Notes: generated by a model not told the origin, from the sequence alone. 64,000 bases of DNA from JAAYCU01 sp964401335 (GCA_964401335.1 CAYNYK010000003.1:26443-90442); one strand, 5' to 3'; shown: positions 36,419 to 45,455, counted from the stretch's first letter. A program made the numbers and translations.

Positions 36419-36894
36419 TTACGGCCGACCCACTCCCAGAAACCAGGCGGTCAGAAACGTGAAATATAAGACCCCGAAAGAGGAAACCGGGATTCCGAAA
36501 TAGCTGGTCGAGGACATGGCCAGGGCTTCCGATTTCCAACTGGAGTTTTGCAAAGTCGTCCTAAAACCGCCTCCTTGGGGGTGTTGACCCCCGCTGACGG
36601 GGGTAAAAACGAGGGTCAGGATATTTACCGAGGGCATTTTGCAAAACTCCAGTTCCAAGACGAACCCATCAGCCCCGATGGTACTTCTTTTTCCGGTCTG
36701 GGTGGTAATACCGCCCAGCGGCTATTGATCACCTTATCGCAATTCGCCTCGGACCCACTGCACAGAGCATGGAGTAGTCCGCTGCCGGCCTTGCCGGTCA
36801 CTTGCCGCATGGTGAGTTGGGCGCAAAAATAACCCCCCGATGCCGATAGCATCAGGCCGAAAACCACGCCTGACTGAGACCATCTTTTCATCAT
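36419..36894 (-). pseudogene. Broken N-terminal half of the VKOR-DsbA gene
   Basis: From an ATG at 36894 (GGGAG at 36899-36903 upstream) the frame reads a VKOR start: helix 1 (VVFGLMLSASGGYFCAQLTMRQ), GSGLLHALCSGSEANCDKVINSRWAV with the outer cysteine pair, then stops inside a 117-bp inserted element. Past the element a second frame continues SEALAMSSTSYFGIPVSSFGVLYFTFLTAWFLGVG, then ends at 36419. The final part (RNYAGRYWHLLPLGL) continues in a third frame into the C-terminal piece. Removing the insertion joins the first two pieces exactly; the last step needs a one-base frameshift near 36425-36440. Confidence 0.8.
36538..36654. mobile_element. 117-bp MITE-like insertion in the VKOR gene
   Basis: The ends are 17-bp perfect inverted repeats, AACTGGAGTTTTGCAAA (36538-36554) and its complement (36638-36654). 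A CC duplication flanks it (36536-36537 and 36655-36656). The centre has an internal hairpin (ACCCCC and GGGGGT). It is too short to code for a transposase, so it is non-autonomous. Deleting element plus one CC restores the VKOR frame. Confidence 0.85.
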
Positions 36895-36905
36895 CGGACT
36901 CCCAT

Positions 36906-36942
36906 AAAAAATGACACCCGTGTGCGTTGTTGATCACGGGTG
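36906..36942 (-). terminator. Terminator or attenuator in the leader of the VKOR gene
   Basis: On the minus strand CACCCGTG and CACGGGTG form an 8-bp stem, followed by TCA and TTTTTT (36906-36911). It ends 3 bases before the VKOR ribosome site. A 12-codon frame (MKELLRERRIAA, 37015-36977) with GGAAGGA upstream precedes it. Confidence 0.5.
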
Positions 36943-37282
36943 ACTGTGGCCTTCCCTGGCGTCGTTTACAGGTACCGCCTAAGCGGCAATTCTCCGCTCC
37001 CGAAGCAGTTCTTTCATATACGTTTTTTCCTTCCAGATCTAGACCGCCTCGGCCGGCCATGGTATGTGAAAAAAGGCCTGGGCGGATTTTGATGCATTGA
37101 GAAGGTTACATCTATGTTGCATTTTTGACACAAAAAACAGGCAGACCTTCGTTTTGCCCGAGCGGAACCCAAGTGTGCCCACGCCTGTATCCTCGGCTTA
37201 TCCCGATAAGCTGGGATTATGGATTTTTTGTCCGCACACCGGACGGTTGTCAAACCGTTGCTCCCTTGTCACAATACCGGCC

Positions 37283-38632
37283 ATGAATACCGAAACGGAA
37301 ACGATATCCAGCGTGCCCGCGGCCGCTCCGGTCGCGGAAACCAAGCGCATCAGCCTGCTCGATGCCTTGCGCGGCCTGTCCATCCTCGGTATCGCCGTGG
37401 TCAACGTGCAGTTTTTCGCCTGTTCTTATTTGCGGTTACCCGACTGGCGATGGGGCGAGGTGTCGTTGTCCGAGGCGATCGTGCGAGCATCCATAACCTT
37501 CTTCGCCGAACACCACTTTTTCTCGATTTTCGCCATGCTCTTCGGAATGGGTCTGGCGTTGCAATACCGGCGAGTACAGGAAGCGGGGAAACGTTTCGGC
37601 GGCCTGTATTTTCGCCGGTTGTTCGTTCTTTTTTTATTCGGTATCGCCCATGCCATACTGCTCTGGTTCGGTGATATTCTTGCGCTTTATGCGCTGGTGG
37701 GGATTGTTGTTTTCTGGTTTCGCAACGCATCGTCGCGCGTGTTGTTGATCAGTGCCGTAATCCTTTTTCTGGTGCCGGTGGTCGCCCACGTCGTCATGAT
37801 TTCGCGGGATCCGATGCGGGAGGGGAAAACCCTGGCGGAGAGCAAAGCCGAGATCGTGGATTATTTACAAAAAGAGGCCGCGTCGAAACCGGCCACCACG
37901 CAGGAAATCGCTGCCGTCGAGAAAAAGGTCGAGATGGCCCAACGGTTGATCGAGGGCATCAACTGGATGGCCGATGATACCGCCATCTATCGTTCGGGCA
38001 GTTTGAGCGAGATGATGTTCCATCGTCTCATTTGTTTCGCGTTGATCAGTCCTATGGTGGCCATTACCCAGATGGGTTGGCGGGCACTGGCCCTGATGCT
38101 GTTCGGAATTTATTTGGTCAAACGCGGTTTGTTCTGCACGACGCAGTACTCGCCTGACGTTTATCGTCGCCTGACGCTGATCGGTCTGCTGATCGGTCTT
38201 TTGCTGCAAATTGCCGGTACCCTGGTTCATGCCTTTGGCCCCCACGTTTTTTGGGTTTCCGGCCTGTACTTTATTTTTATCTACCTCGGCAGCATGGGCA
38301 TGACCCTTGGCTATATGGGCATCGTGTATCTGCTTTATCAGCGCCAGGACCGGCAGATATTCTTCCGGCCCCTGGTGGCCGTCGGCCGCATGAGCCTGAC
38401 TTGTTACATTGGCTCCTCTGTTTTGTTCGGCTTGATTTTCTACGGTTACGGCCTGGGACTTATGGGCCAGGTCAGCTTTTTCCAGGCGGAGATACTAACC
38501 GCCGGCGTACTGATTTTCCTGATGGTTTTCAGCATGGTTTGGCTGAAAATATTCCAAATCGGACCGCTGGAATGGCTCTGGCGGGTTTTAACCTACCTGC
38601 ATTTCGTCCCGTTGCTACGGCGGCGCGCGTGA
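37283..38632 (+). CDS. DUF418 (YeiB-like) multi-pass membrane protein
   Basis: A 449-residue protein with about ten membrane helices. The start KRISLLDALRGLSILGIAVVN is the R-x-x-x-L-D-x-L-R-G-x-A/S pattern shared by DUF418 and acyltransferase-3-like proteins. HHFFSIFAMLFGMGLALQYRR and the C-terminal VGRMSLTCYIGSS match DUF418 (G-R-M-x-L-T-x-Y). A loop of about 70 residues (180-250) is charged and helical. The function is unknown. The ATG at 37283 gives the family N-terminus; the frame extends upstream without similarity. Confidence 0.85.
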   Translation: MNTETETISSVPAAAPVAETKRISLLDALRGLSILGIAVVNVQFFACSYLRLPDWRWGEVSLSEAIVRASITFFAEHHFFSIFAMLFGMGLALQYRRVQEAGKRFGGLYFRRLFVLFLFGIAHAILLWFGDILALYALVGIVVFWFRNASSRVLLISAVILFLVPVVAHVVMISRDPMREGKTLAESKAEIVDYLQKEAASKPATTQEIAAVEKKVEMAQRLIEGINWMADDTAIYRSGSLSEMMFHRLICFALISPMVAITQMGWRALALMLFGIYLVKRGLFCTTQYSPDVYRRLTLIGLLIGLLLQIAGTLVHAFGPHVFWVSGLYFIFIYLGSMGMTLGYMGIVYLLYQRQDRQIFFRPLVAVGRMSLTCYIGSSVLFGLIFYGYGLGLMGQVSFFQAEILTAGVLIFLMVFSMVWLKIFQIGPLEWLWRVLTYLHFVPLLRRRA

Positions 38633-38874
38633 TATTGAAACGCTGTCCTGGTTCCAATACACCCCTTTGGGCTACGCGAATTGGGCAATGAAGCTTTCTT
38701 TTTACGGCACGTCCCAACAGACGAAAATCCGTTAAACCTTTTGAAATCGGCCAGTCGATATACACTCTCCGCATCGATGAGCCGAGTGCGCAAGCTTGGT
38801 TCGATCGAGGTGGAATAACAAACCCTACGTATTGTGGATGATACCTTCAAACCCTTGTCCTCAGGAGAAAGACC

Positions 38875-39009
38875 ATGTGGAAGAAAATGAGTTTAATGGC
38901 CGTCGCAATGATGTTGTTCTTGATGAACGCGGCCTGCTGCCCGACATCGATGTTGTCCATGGCGGCCGTCGCGGCCCTGCTGGCCGGCGGAGGCGCTGAG
39001 CCTCAGTAA
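38875..39009 (+). CDS. Small lipoprotein-like protein (44 residues)
   Basis: A short gene supported by AGGAG (38863-38867) 7 bases before the ATG. The peptide starts MWKKMSLMAVAMMLFLMNAACC and continues PTSMLSMAAVAALLAGGGAEPQ. The signal and A-A-C suggest lipidation at the first Cys. It is related to the convergent gene at 39190-39339: both have K-K, a signal, C-C, then A-A-V-A-A-L followed by A-G-G. The function is unknown. The 38633-38874 stretch upstream has no other gene I can support. Confidence 0.6.
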   Translation: MWKKMSLMAVAMMLFLMNAACCPTSMLSMAAVAALLAGGGAEPQ

Positions 39010-39103
39010 TCCCTTTGGGTCTATAGTCCCGCCGGACAGGACGGTCCAGCGCAGGACGTGATCCTTGGTTCTCTGAGTCAACTCGAGCGCGAGATTTGAC
39101 CAC

Positions 39104-39146
39104 TAAAACAACGGCACCCGGAGGTGATTCTCTCGGGTGCCGTTGT
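39104..39146 (-). terminator. Terminator between the two small lipoprotein genes
   Basis: A 13-bp perfect stem (ACAACGGCACCCG, 39108-39120, with its complement at 39134-39146). On the minus strand it is followed by a TTTT tail, so it terminates the 39190 gene; it may also stop plus-strand transcripts. Confidence 0.75.
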
Positions 39147-39189
39147 CGATTTCCGGGTTATCGAGGACTGTTGAACTCGAAGATCGAGG

Positions 39190-39339
39190 TCAATTGCCCG
39201 TCGTGCCGGTCCCGCCGGCGGCCAAGGCAGCCACGGCCGCCGCAATCGGAGCCAGCCCGGTCAGCGCACAGGTCACACAGCAACCGGACAGCCACACCAC
39301 TGATAACAACACCGACACATAAGCGATTTTCTTTAACAT
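39190..39339 (-). CDS. Small lipoprotein-like protein (49 residues), convergent homologue
   Basis: The peptide starts MLKKIAYVSVLLSVVWLSGCC, a clear lipoprotein signal (L-S-G-C), and continues VTCALTGLAPIAAAVAAL then AAGGTGTTGN. GGGAG (39350-39354) lies 10 bases before the ATG, and a terminator follows the stop. A TTGACG-17-TAGGAT pair upstream (39413-39441) could be its promoter. Similarity to the 38875 gene suggests an ancient inverted duplication. The function is unknown. Confidence 0.65.
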   Translation of the reverse strand: MLKKIAYVSVLLSVVWLSGCCVTCALTGLAPIAAAVAALAAGGTGTTGN

Positions 39340-39604
39340 TTTTTGCTATCTCCCAAATAAGATGACACAATTCCAAGACGCGATATCCCCCCGATTCGCG
39401 TAACAGGGCGAAATCCTAACCCTCGTTTCTGTTGGCGTCAATGGCCGCCCCAATTCTCAAATGCCGAGAAGAAACGGAAATGAACTTTAGGTTAAATAAT
39501 TGTGTTGAGTTAAATACCTGTAGGCACGATGGTTGCGTCATTCCGGAAATGCTATGGCAATGGCAGAGATGCCGAAATGCTATGTGGATTTTCCCAATCT
39601 AGAT

Positions 39605-42439
39605 TCATGGCGACACTTTCATGGGCACTAGGCGTACCGGTCCGAGGAGGCCAGAGGGGAAGGGTTGCCAGTCGGCCGGGGTGGTGTTGGCCCGATTGAT
39701 GTACATGAACAGGTATTTGGCCCATTTTTCGCCGCGGCGTTCCATGTCGATGATACGGTTGGCCGCCAGATTGGTGGACTCAATCTCCAGGAGATTATCC
39801 TTGTCTTTCAGTGCCTGGCCCAATGCGATACGGTAGGGTTGGCTGAACAGGGTGCCGAGATCTTGGCCGTTGAGGCGAATTTTGGCGGTGTGGCAAACCT
39901 GCCCCAATTCGAGCATCCAGTCATCGGCCGCACCCTCGGGCTTATCGAAGCTAACGGTATACCGCGCAGTGCCGGAAAAGGCGCTGTAGGCAGCGCCAGC
40001 TTCGGTCGGATCGAAGTCGGTCCAGGATTTGAGGCGTTCGATGGTCAGTGGTGGCGGCAGGGTCGGCCCGCCTTCGATGAACTTCACCTGCCAGGGCCCG
40101 TGAATCTCACGGGGTACGCCCGCCGGCCAGGCATAGACCCAACGCGGGCCTTGCGTGTCGGCTTTGAAGGCTCGGATGATCCGCGACACACCGGGGACCA
40201 GTTGCAGGTAGACCTCGAGGCGGCCGTTTTCTCCCCGCCGGATGTCGGCCAGGCCGCTGCGGTTTGTCATGGGATTGAAAATCGCGGCGGTGGCGGCCGG
40301 CACGGACAAGGGTAGCCATTGATCCACCGTTCGGCGGCCGGGGTTCGTGATGAAGTAAATCCATCCGTGCTCATCCTCGCGGCGGATGAATTCGATGCCC
40401 AGATCAACCATCGACTCGCGGCGTAGAGCGGCCGTCTCCAGCAAGGCCTGGAGATTGTTGCCGAGCAGAAAACGCCCTTGACCCACTTTGGCCTGCTGAA
40501 GTCCCGTTGTGGTGGTAGGCTCAAATTTGATTTCCGCCAAAATTTGTTTCAAGGCGGCCCGTCGGCGGGCCAGTTGGTTCAGGCCGGGTACGTCGTCGGG
40601 CAACGCACCCGTGACCAGAACGGTCGCGCCCTGGCGGGCGAGTTCGACGATGCGTTTCATGTTTTCGGGTTGCATGAATTTGCATTTCGGAAGAAGGAGG
40701 GCCCGATAGGAGCAGTCGCCGGAAGTCAGGCGGTCGCCTTTGACGACCACGTTTTCGGTCAACTGCTTGTCGGAAACGAAGTCGAACGAATATCCCAGGT
40801 CCCACATGTCGCTGGCGGCCAGATGCAGCCCGCGCGCCCCGTGGCGTAACCAGCCTTCGGAATTGTGGACCTGGAGCGGGACCAATAATTGATCCGGTCC
40901 CGTCTGCATGGCCCAGATATCCTCGATAGGGAAATAAATCAAGGTGTCGTTATCCGCATGGCCGGCCTGGAGAAACGACTGACAGCGGGCGATGTAGCCA
41001 AAGAACGCGGGCATATCCCGCCAGAATGGGTTGTAATGGCCGAAATTGGTTTCCGCGTAGAACAGCCAGCCCGGCCAGCCGGCGTCTTTCGGGGAATATA
41101 CTATGCCATGAAAGGTGACATGGTTGACGCCCAGGGTGAAGAGCACGTCGAGAGCGGCCTTGGCCTCGGCGGGCGAGACCCGGAAATGGTCGCTCAGCCA
41201 GGTGAAGGCTTCACAAGTGACCCGTCGCTTGCCGGTTACGTTGGCGGCCGAGGCGGCCATCTTGTTGACCAGTATATCCGGGATATCACCACCAACCGTT
41301 CGGAACATGCCCACGGGGATGTCCAGGCCACCAAACGTCAGATAGGAAGTTCCAAAGGCCTCGGTTTCAGGTATATCGGCGGCGGCATAGATATCGAGGA
41401 TATTGCCGGGAGCGCCATGAGCCTGGTTGCGGGTGATGACCCCGCGCTCGTGTGACCAGCGCACCCAGGGGGTGATGAAATTTTCCAAATGCATGGCGGC
41501 CAGGGTGGCCCGGTAATCGGAACGCACCCGGGTGATCAGATCGCCGGGGCCTTTGCCGAACAGGGCGGGCAGATAATACTGTAAACGATATCCCTTTCGG
41601 GCCTCGAATTCCTTGAACAAATCGTCCGTCCAGTCGCCGGCGTATTCGTAGGAGTCGTGATAAAAGGCTCGGGGCATGTGACCCTTGTAATCAGCGAAAG
41701 CCTTGTCAAAGCGTTGCAGATAATTTGTGATGGCGCGTTTGCTGAAAGGGTTGGCGGCGTTGCCCTCACCGCCGGGAGCGGCGCGTTTGACCTTGCGGCC
41801 ATCCTTGGCGGATTGGGAGATGGCATACAGTTCCCATCGGCCGTCAGGGGCGGTCCATTGGAGATGGCCGTTAGCATCCACTTTATCCAGCAGCTCGACA
41901 GGTTCGCCTTTATCGGGAAAAGCTATCAAGGTCTGCAGAGCGGATTTGTCGAGGGATTCTTTCAACTGTTCGCCGGCCGCGAGCGTAAAGGTTTGTCGTA
42001 CGACGTGGGCGTCGGCGTCGGCGTCGCTGACGTTGGGTCCGCCGAAAGGCCAGCCGGTGCCGCAGGACATATCGATGCCCAGGCCGAGCCGCTCGGCTTC
42101 GGCGGTGGTGTGGGCGAGCATGTCCATCCATTTCGGAGAGAGGTATTCGATATACTGATCCTCGAAGCCCTCGGCCCCGTAAATCGGGATGATATGCAGG
42201 CCGCCCAGGCCGGCCGTGCTGTACATTTCCAGATGACGGGTGAGTTCCGCTTTGTTCACCGCGCTACCCAACCACCACCAGTAGCACCAGGGCTTGTATT
42301 CCTTGGTCATTGCCGGCCAGTCGAGATTGCTGGTGCCGGTCTTATCCTGTTGGCCGACAGCCTGATCGACAACCGATGTCCCATACAGCAGGGCGGCGGC
42401 AAGCACAAGCATCCTTGTTCGGTGGATTGGCGTACGCAT
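39605..42439 (-). CDS. Exported GH106-type alpha-L-rhamnosidase
   Basis: A 944-residue protein with a signal (MLVLAAALLYGTSVVDQAVG). The barrel start YKPWCYWWWLGSAVNKAELTRHLEMYSTAGLGGLHIIPIYG is typical of GH106 (P-x-W-W-W plus I/L-T-R-x-L and G-x-G-G). Further family regions are LGLGIDMSCGTGWPFGGP, AFYHDSYEYAGDWTDDLFKEF and a C-terminal jelly-roll (ELGQVCHTAKIRLNGQDLGTLFSQPYRI). GH106 enzymes remove alpha-L-rhamnose from glycans such as rhamnogalacturonan and ulvan-like polymers; specificity here is inferred. AAGGAG (42446-42451) lies 6 bases before the ATG. It is the last gene of the large minus-strand cluster, separated from it by about 210 bases. Confidence 0.85.
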   Translation of the reverse strand: MRTPIHRTRMLVLAAALLYGTSVVDQAVGQQDKTGTSNLDWPAMTKEYKPWCYWWWLGSAVNKAELTRHLEMYSTAGLGGLHIIPIYGAEGFEDQYIEYLSPKWMDMLAHTTAEAERLGLGIDMSCGTGWPFGGPNVSDADADAHVVRQTFTLAAGEQLKESLDKSALQTLIAFPDKGEPVELLDKVDANGHLQWTAPDGRWELYAISQSAKDGRKVKRAAPGGEGNAANPFSKRAITNYLQRFDKAFADYKGHMPRAFYHDSYEYAGDWTDDLFKEFEARKGYRLQYYLPALFGKGPGDLITRVRSDYRATLAAMHLENFITPWVRWSHERGVITRNQAHGAPGNILDIYAAADIPETEAFGTSYLTFGGLDIPVGMFRTVGGDIPDILVNKMAASAANVTGKRRVTCEAFTWLSDHFRVSPAEAKAALDVLFTLGVNHVTFHGIVYSPKDAGWPGWLFYAETNFGHYNPFWRDMPAFFGYIARCQSFLQAGHADNDTLIYFPIEDIWAMQTGPDQLLVPLQVHNSEGWLRHGARGLHLAASDMWDLGYSFDFVSDKQLTENVVVKGDRLTSGDCSYRALLLPKCKFMQPENMKRIVELARQGATVLVTGALPDDVPGLNQLARRRAALKQILAEIKFEPTTTTGLQQAKVGQGRFLLGNNLQALLETAALRRESMVDLGIEFIRREDEHGWIYFITNPGRRTVDQWLPLSVPAATAAIFNPMTNRSGLADIRRGENGRLEVYLQLVPGVSRIIRAFKADTQGPRWVYAWPAGVPREIHGPWQVKFIEGGPTLPPPLTIERLKSWTDFDPTEAGAAYSAFSGTARYTVSFDKPEGAADDWMLELGQVCHTAKIRLNGQDLGTLFSQPYRIALGQALKDKDNLLEIESTNLAANRIIDMERRGEKWAKYLFMYINRANTTPADWQPFPSGLLGPVRLVPMKVSP

Positions 42440-42478
42440 ACGATTCTCCTTCGAGCTTATACCAGGGAAATACACAAC

Positions 42479-42552
42479 CTGTGTCTCACCGGTTCAGACA
42501 CAGGCGAGACGCCTGTGCCACAAATAGATACTAATAGATACTAATAGATACT
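42479..42552. repeat. Overlapping hairpins and a 10-bp tandem repeat before the rhamnosidase gene
   Basis: CACAGGCG/CGCCTGTG (42499-42517, loop AGA) overlaps a second inverted repeat CTGTGTCT/AGACACAG (42479-42503); the two cannot form together. Adjacent are three copies of AATAGATACT (42523-42552). All lie in the leader of the rhamnosidase gene. Confidence 0.6.
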
Positions 42553-42647
42553 AAATCAATGCTGTTCTCTCAGTCTCTTCGTCCCGCCATCTCTCCGTCG
42601 TCTCCAATCTGTGGTGGTGTAATTTAGCGCATTTGTGCCGTGATTCG

Positions 42648-44273
42648 TTATGCCTTTTTGGCTTCCGGCGGATCAATCCAGATCGGGCTGGACCAGGCGA
42701 GGTGGCCGTTGTGCTGCACGACACGGACATAGTAATAGTCCGGGCCCTCGGCGGGGTTGCGCTGGTCCTGGAAACGGGCGGTGGCCGTGTAACCGGCGGG
42801 ATTGAGCAACGGACCGACGATGTGACCTTCGCCGGTAAATCCGCCGCTTCCGGTAACGATATTGTTGTCGATCAGATCGGCCAATTTGGCCCGCACGGTC
42901 TGCTCGACGGGTTTGGTAAGTTGGATCACGAGTTCAGCGTCCGGTCCGCCTTCCAGGTCGAGCACCAGGGTCTTGGTCGGGTCTTCGGCGTAACATTTTT
43001 CCCGCGAGGTGAAGGATTGCAGGCGGATTTCCGAGGCAGAGACCTGTTGCAGTTTGTCGCGCAGGTCTTCGGCGTACGGACCGGATTGCCAGCAGGGGAT
43101 AACCTTGTGGAATCGGCCGCCGTTGAGATGGACGGTCATTTCCCAGTTGCAGATTCGCCCCAGGCTCAGATCGGCCCACGGTCCCCATCCGTATTGAATT
43201 CGACATTTGGCCCGGCCGGGCAGGGGGAGCCGCTCGCGGGCGGCGGGTTGGTCCTCGGGGAAGTAGCGGTCGATAACCTGGCCGTTGCGGACCAGTTCGA
43301 TGGCTTGAATGAGGTCCTGTCCTTCGACGCGAACATCGATCTGGCGGTCGCGGACGGCGGATAGCTCGGCACCCATGGGACGGCCGTTAAGACTGACGTC
43401 GAGCATGATACGGTCGCCGGTGGCGGCGTAGGTGCGGCGGGCACAAATGGCCTCGAAGAGGGCGGCGGCGGAGAGTTCCGTGGCCCAGACGCCCGCCACC
43501 CCCTCGCCATAAGCTCCGGGATAGCCGCGATGATTGTCGGTGGAAGCCACGAAACCGAAACGCAGCCCTTTGCGTAACTGCGGTTCGATGGTGTTGGCGG
43601 TGGAGCGTCCGTTGTTGCTGTGGCGGAGGTAAGGATAGGGGGCGTGAACACTCATGGCGCAGCCGTGCTCGGAATAGATTTCGACGACGGGAGAGGGGCC
43701 GGGCCGGAAATAATCGAAATTGGTACCGCGCCAACCGCGGTTGTAGGCGGGGTGGTGCGGGATGGCCACGATTTTTTTGGCTTCGGCGAAATCGAGCAGC
43801 TTGTTTATGTGGTCGGGCAGAAACAGCTCCGCGCTCGGTTCATCGGGGAACAGAACGCAATAATCGCCGAAAAAGCTGGAATGCCATTCATAGCCGACGA
43901 GGGCGACGAATTTGTCGCTATTGGCCTCGCGGATCAGTTGACGGGTCTTGGGCCAGTGCTCGGCGTTGGCCTTGAAGCCGTTGACCCATTTCATATGCCG
44001 GTCGCCTTCCATTTTAGGCATGTCATGCCAACAGGCGTGGCCGGTGAAGGCGAAGAAATCCAGATGGGCCCGGGCCAGATCAATGGCCCGTTCCAGCGAG
44101 CCTGTCCCGTAACCTACGGCACAATGATTATGCAGATCGCCCCAATACAAATGGTAGGAGGGATCACCAGCCTTGGCCTGTGCGTGGGATTCGGTCTTCA
44201 GACCGCTCAGCAGCGAGACGGCCACGGATCCTTTAACGAATTGACGCCGAGTCAGTGCTGTATGGATGGGCAT
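42648..44273 (-). CDS. Tat-exported PHP/DUF3604-type metallohydrolase
   Basis: A 541-residue protein. The N-terminus TRRQFVKGSVAVSLLSGL is a twin-arginine signal. The PHP-like domain shows GDLHNHC (H48, H50), FFAFTGHACWHD, PHHPAYNRGWRG and FGFVASTDNHRGYPGAYGEG, giving metal ligands of the CehA/McbA and DUF3604 group. A beta-rich C-terminal domain follows (about 330-540). These enzymes hydrolyse phospho- or carboxyl esters; the substrate here is unknown. An AGGAG ribosome site lies 9 bases before the ATG at 44273. It follows the UROD-like gene by 83 bases. Confidence 0.8.
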   Translation of the reverse strand: MPIHTALTRRQFVKGSVAVSLLSGLKTESHAQAKAGDPSYHLYWGDLHNHCAVGYGTGSLERAIDLARAHLDFFAFTGHACWHDMPKMEGDRHMKWVNGFKANAEHWPKTRQLIREANSDKFVALVGYEWHSSFFGDYCVLFPDEPSAELFLPDHINKLLDFAEAKKIVAIPHHPAYNRGWRGTNFDYFRPGPSPVVEIYSEHGCAMSVHAPYPYLRHSNNGRSTANTIEPQLRKGLRFGFVASTDNHRGYPGAYGEGVAGVWATELSAAALFEAICARRTYAATGDRIMLDVSLNGRPMGAELSAVRDRQIDVRVEGQDLIQAIELVRNGQVIDRYFPEDQPAARERLPLPGRAKCRIQYGWGPWADLSLGRICNWEMTVHLNGGRFHKVIPCWQSGPYAEDLRDKLQQVSASEIRLQSFTSREKCYAEDPTKTLVLDLEGGPDAELVIQLTKPVEQTVRAKLADLIDNNIVTGSGGFTGEGHIVGPLLNPAGYTATARFQDQRNPAEGPDYYYVRVVQHNGHLAWSSPIWIDPPEAKKA

Positions 44274-44356
44274 ATTTTACACTCCTGTAAAAAGGGTGGT
44301 CGAATCCGGAGGTCCGCATGGAAGAATTTTAGCCGACGGCAAAGGCCGCGGCCAGA

Positions 44357-45415
44357 TCAGCTCGTGCGGCCGTATTCATTGATTGTCTCCGCGATGGCGC
44401 CGAGGCTTTGCGGCCAGCAATCCGGCGGGATGTCCTCGGTGACGCCGATGAGAAAGCGATCACCCGGAGCGGCCTCGGATAATAGTTGCCGGGTCGTTTG
44501 CCGAATGACCGCGTCGGAAGCCAGGTGAACCGATGACGGGAAATTGATCCAGATAATCTTGTCGGACCAGACCGCCCGGGCCTCTTTCAGAGGCAGATCG
44601 CAATCGGGCGGGGGGGTGAAGGCCTCGATTACGTCGATTTTCGAGCGGGCGACGATGTCCTTGTACAGCCGCGTGTTCGCATCCAGATGCACGCCCAGCA
44701 GCTTGCCGCGTTCATGCAGATGGTCGGCGAATTCGTGATAGCAGGATACGATATATTTCTCGAAGCGTTCCGGGCTGACGATCTGCGGATGCACGTTTCC
44801 GCAGTAGAGCGTCAGCGGAGCGGGCGAGGCGGCCGCCACCGGATAGGCCCGGCGCATTTTTTGACAGAGCGACTCGTAGAGCGTCCAGAACTCATCCTCG
44901 TGATCGAACATCTCGTAGGCGGCCTGCTCGATGCCGATCAGTTGGATCATCATTTCCATCAACGGGGAATACCCGAGTTGGGCCAGCACGTAGCCGTCGG
45001 CGCCGAGCTGCTGGTCGAGTCGATGAAAGTTCTCGTAAGCGGCGACCGGGCGGGCATCATCGGCGATGAAGCGAAGGACGCGATAATCCTCCGGTTTTTT
45101 GAGGAAATAATCCAAGGTCCACGCGCTGGTGCCATACTCCGGCTCGGTCGTCGTGGTCGAATACACCTCGCCCACCGGCGTGCGCCAGGTAACCCGCTGG
45201 AGGTCCCTGCCGTCCTGGGTGAACGAGACGGTTTGCACGTCGCAGTGCGGATATTCCCAGCGCAGGACATTGGTCCGCCAGACGATTCCGAGACCGCGCT
45301 CGCGCAAGAAGCGTTCCCGCTCACCGCTGGGCAGCATCAGCCAGTAGATCGTGAAAGGTATCTGATCCGGCCGCTCGCCGCGTAATGCCGCCTCGATTCG
45401 TTCGCGAATGGTCAT
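44357..45415 (-). CDS. Uroporphyrinogen decarboxylase-superfamily protein
   Basis: A 352-residue UROD-fold protein (TIRERIEAALRGERPDQIPFTIYW at the start; GVHLDANTRLYKDIVARSKIDVIEAFTPPPDCD in the barrel; DRFLIGVTEDIPPD near the end). The heme-pathway UroD substrate signature (R-Q-A-G-R) is absent. It belongs to the divergent methyltransferase-like UROD group (MtaA/MtbA type), abundant in planctomycete carbohydrate clusters, where its activity is unproven. AAGGAAC precedes the ATG. It lies 40 bases after the symporter gene. Confidence 0.85.
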   Translation of the reverse strand: MTIRERIEAALRGERPDQIPFTIYWLMLPSGERERFLRERGLGIVWRTNVLRWEYPHCDVQTVSFTQDGRDLQRVTWRTPVGEVYSTTTTEPEYGTSAWTLDYFLKKPEDYRVLRFIADDARPVAAYENFHRLDQQLGADGYVLAQLGYSPLMEMMIQLIGIEQAAYEMFDHEDEFWTLYESLCQKMRRAYPVAAASPAPLTLYCGNVHPQIVSPERFEKYIVSCYHEFADHLHERGKLLGVHLDANTRLYKDIVARSKIDVIEAFTPPPDCDLPLKEARAVWSDKIIWINFPSSVHLASDAVIRQTTRQLLSEAAPGDRFLIGVTEDIPPDCWPQSLGAIAETINEYGRTS

Positions 45416-45455
45416 TTCACTGTTCCTTGTAGTTCATCATCGCCACCGAGGCAGT

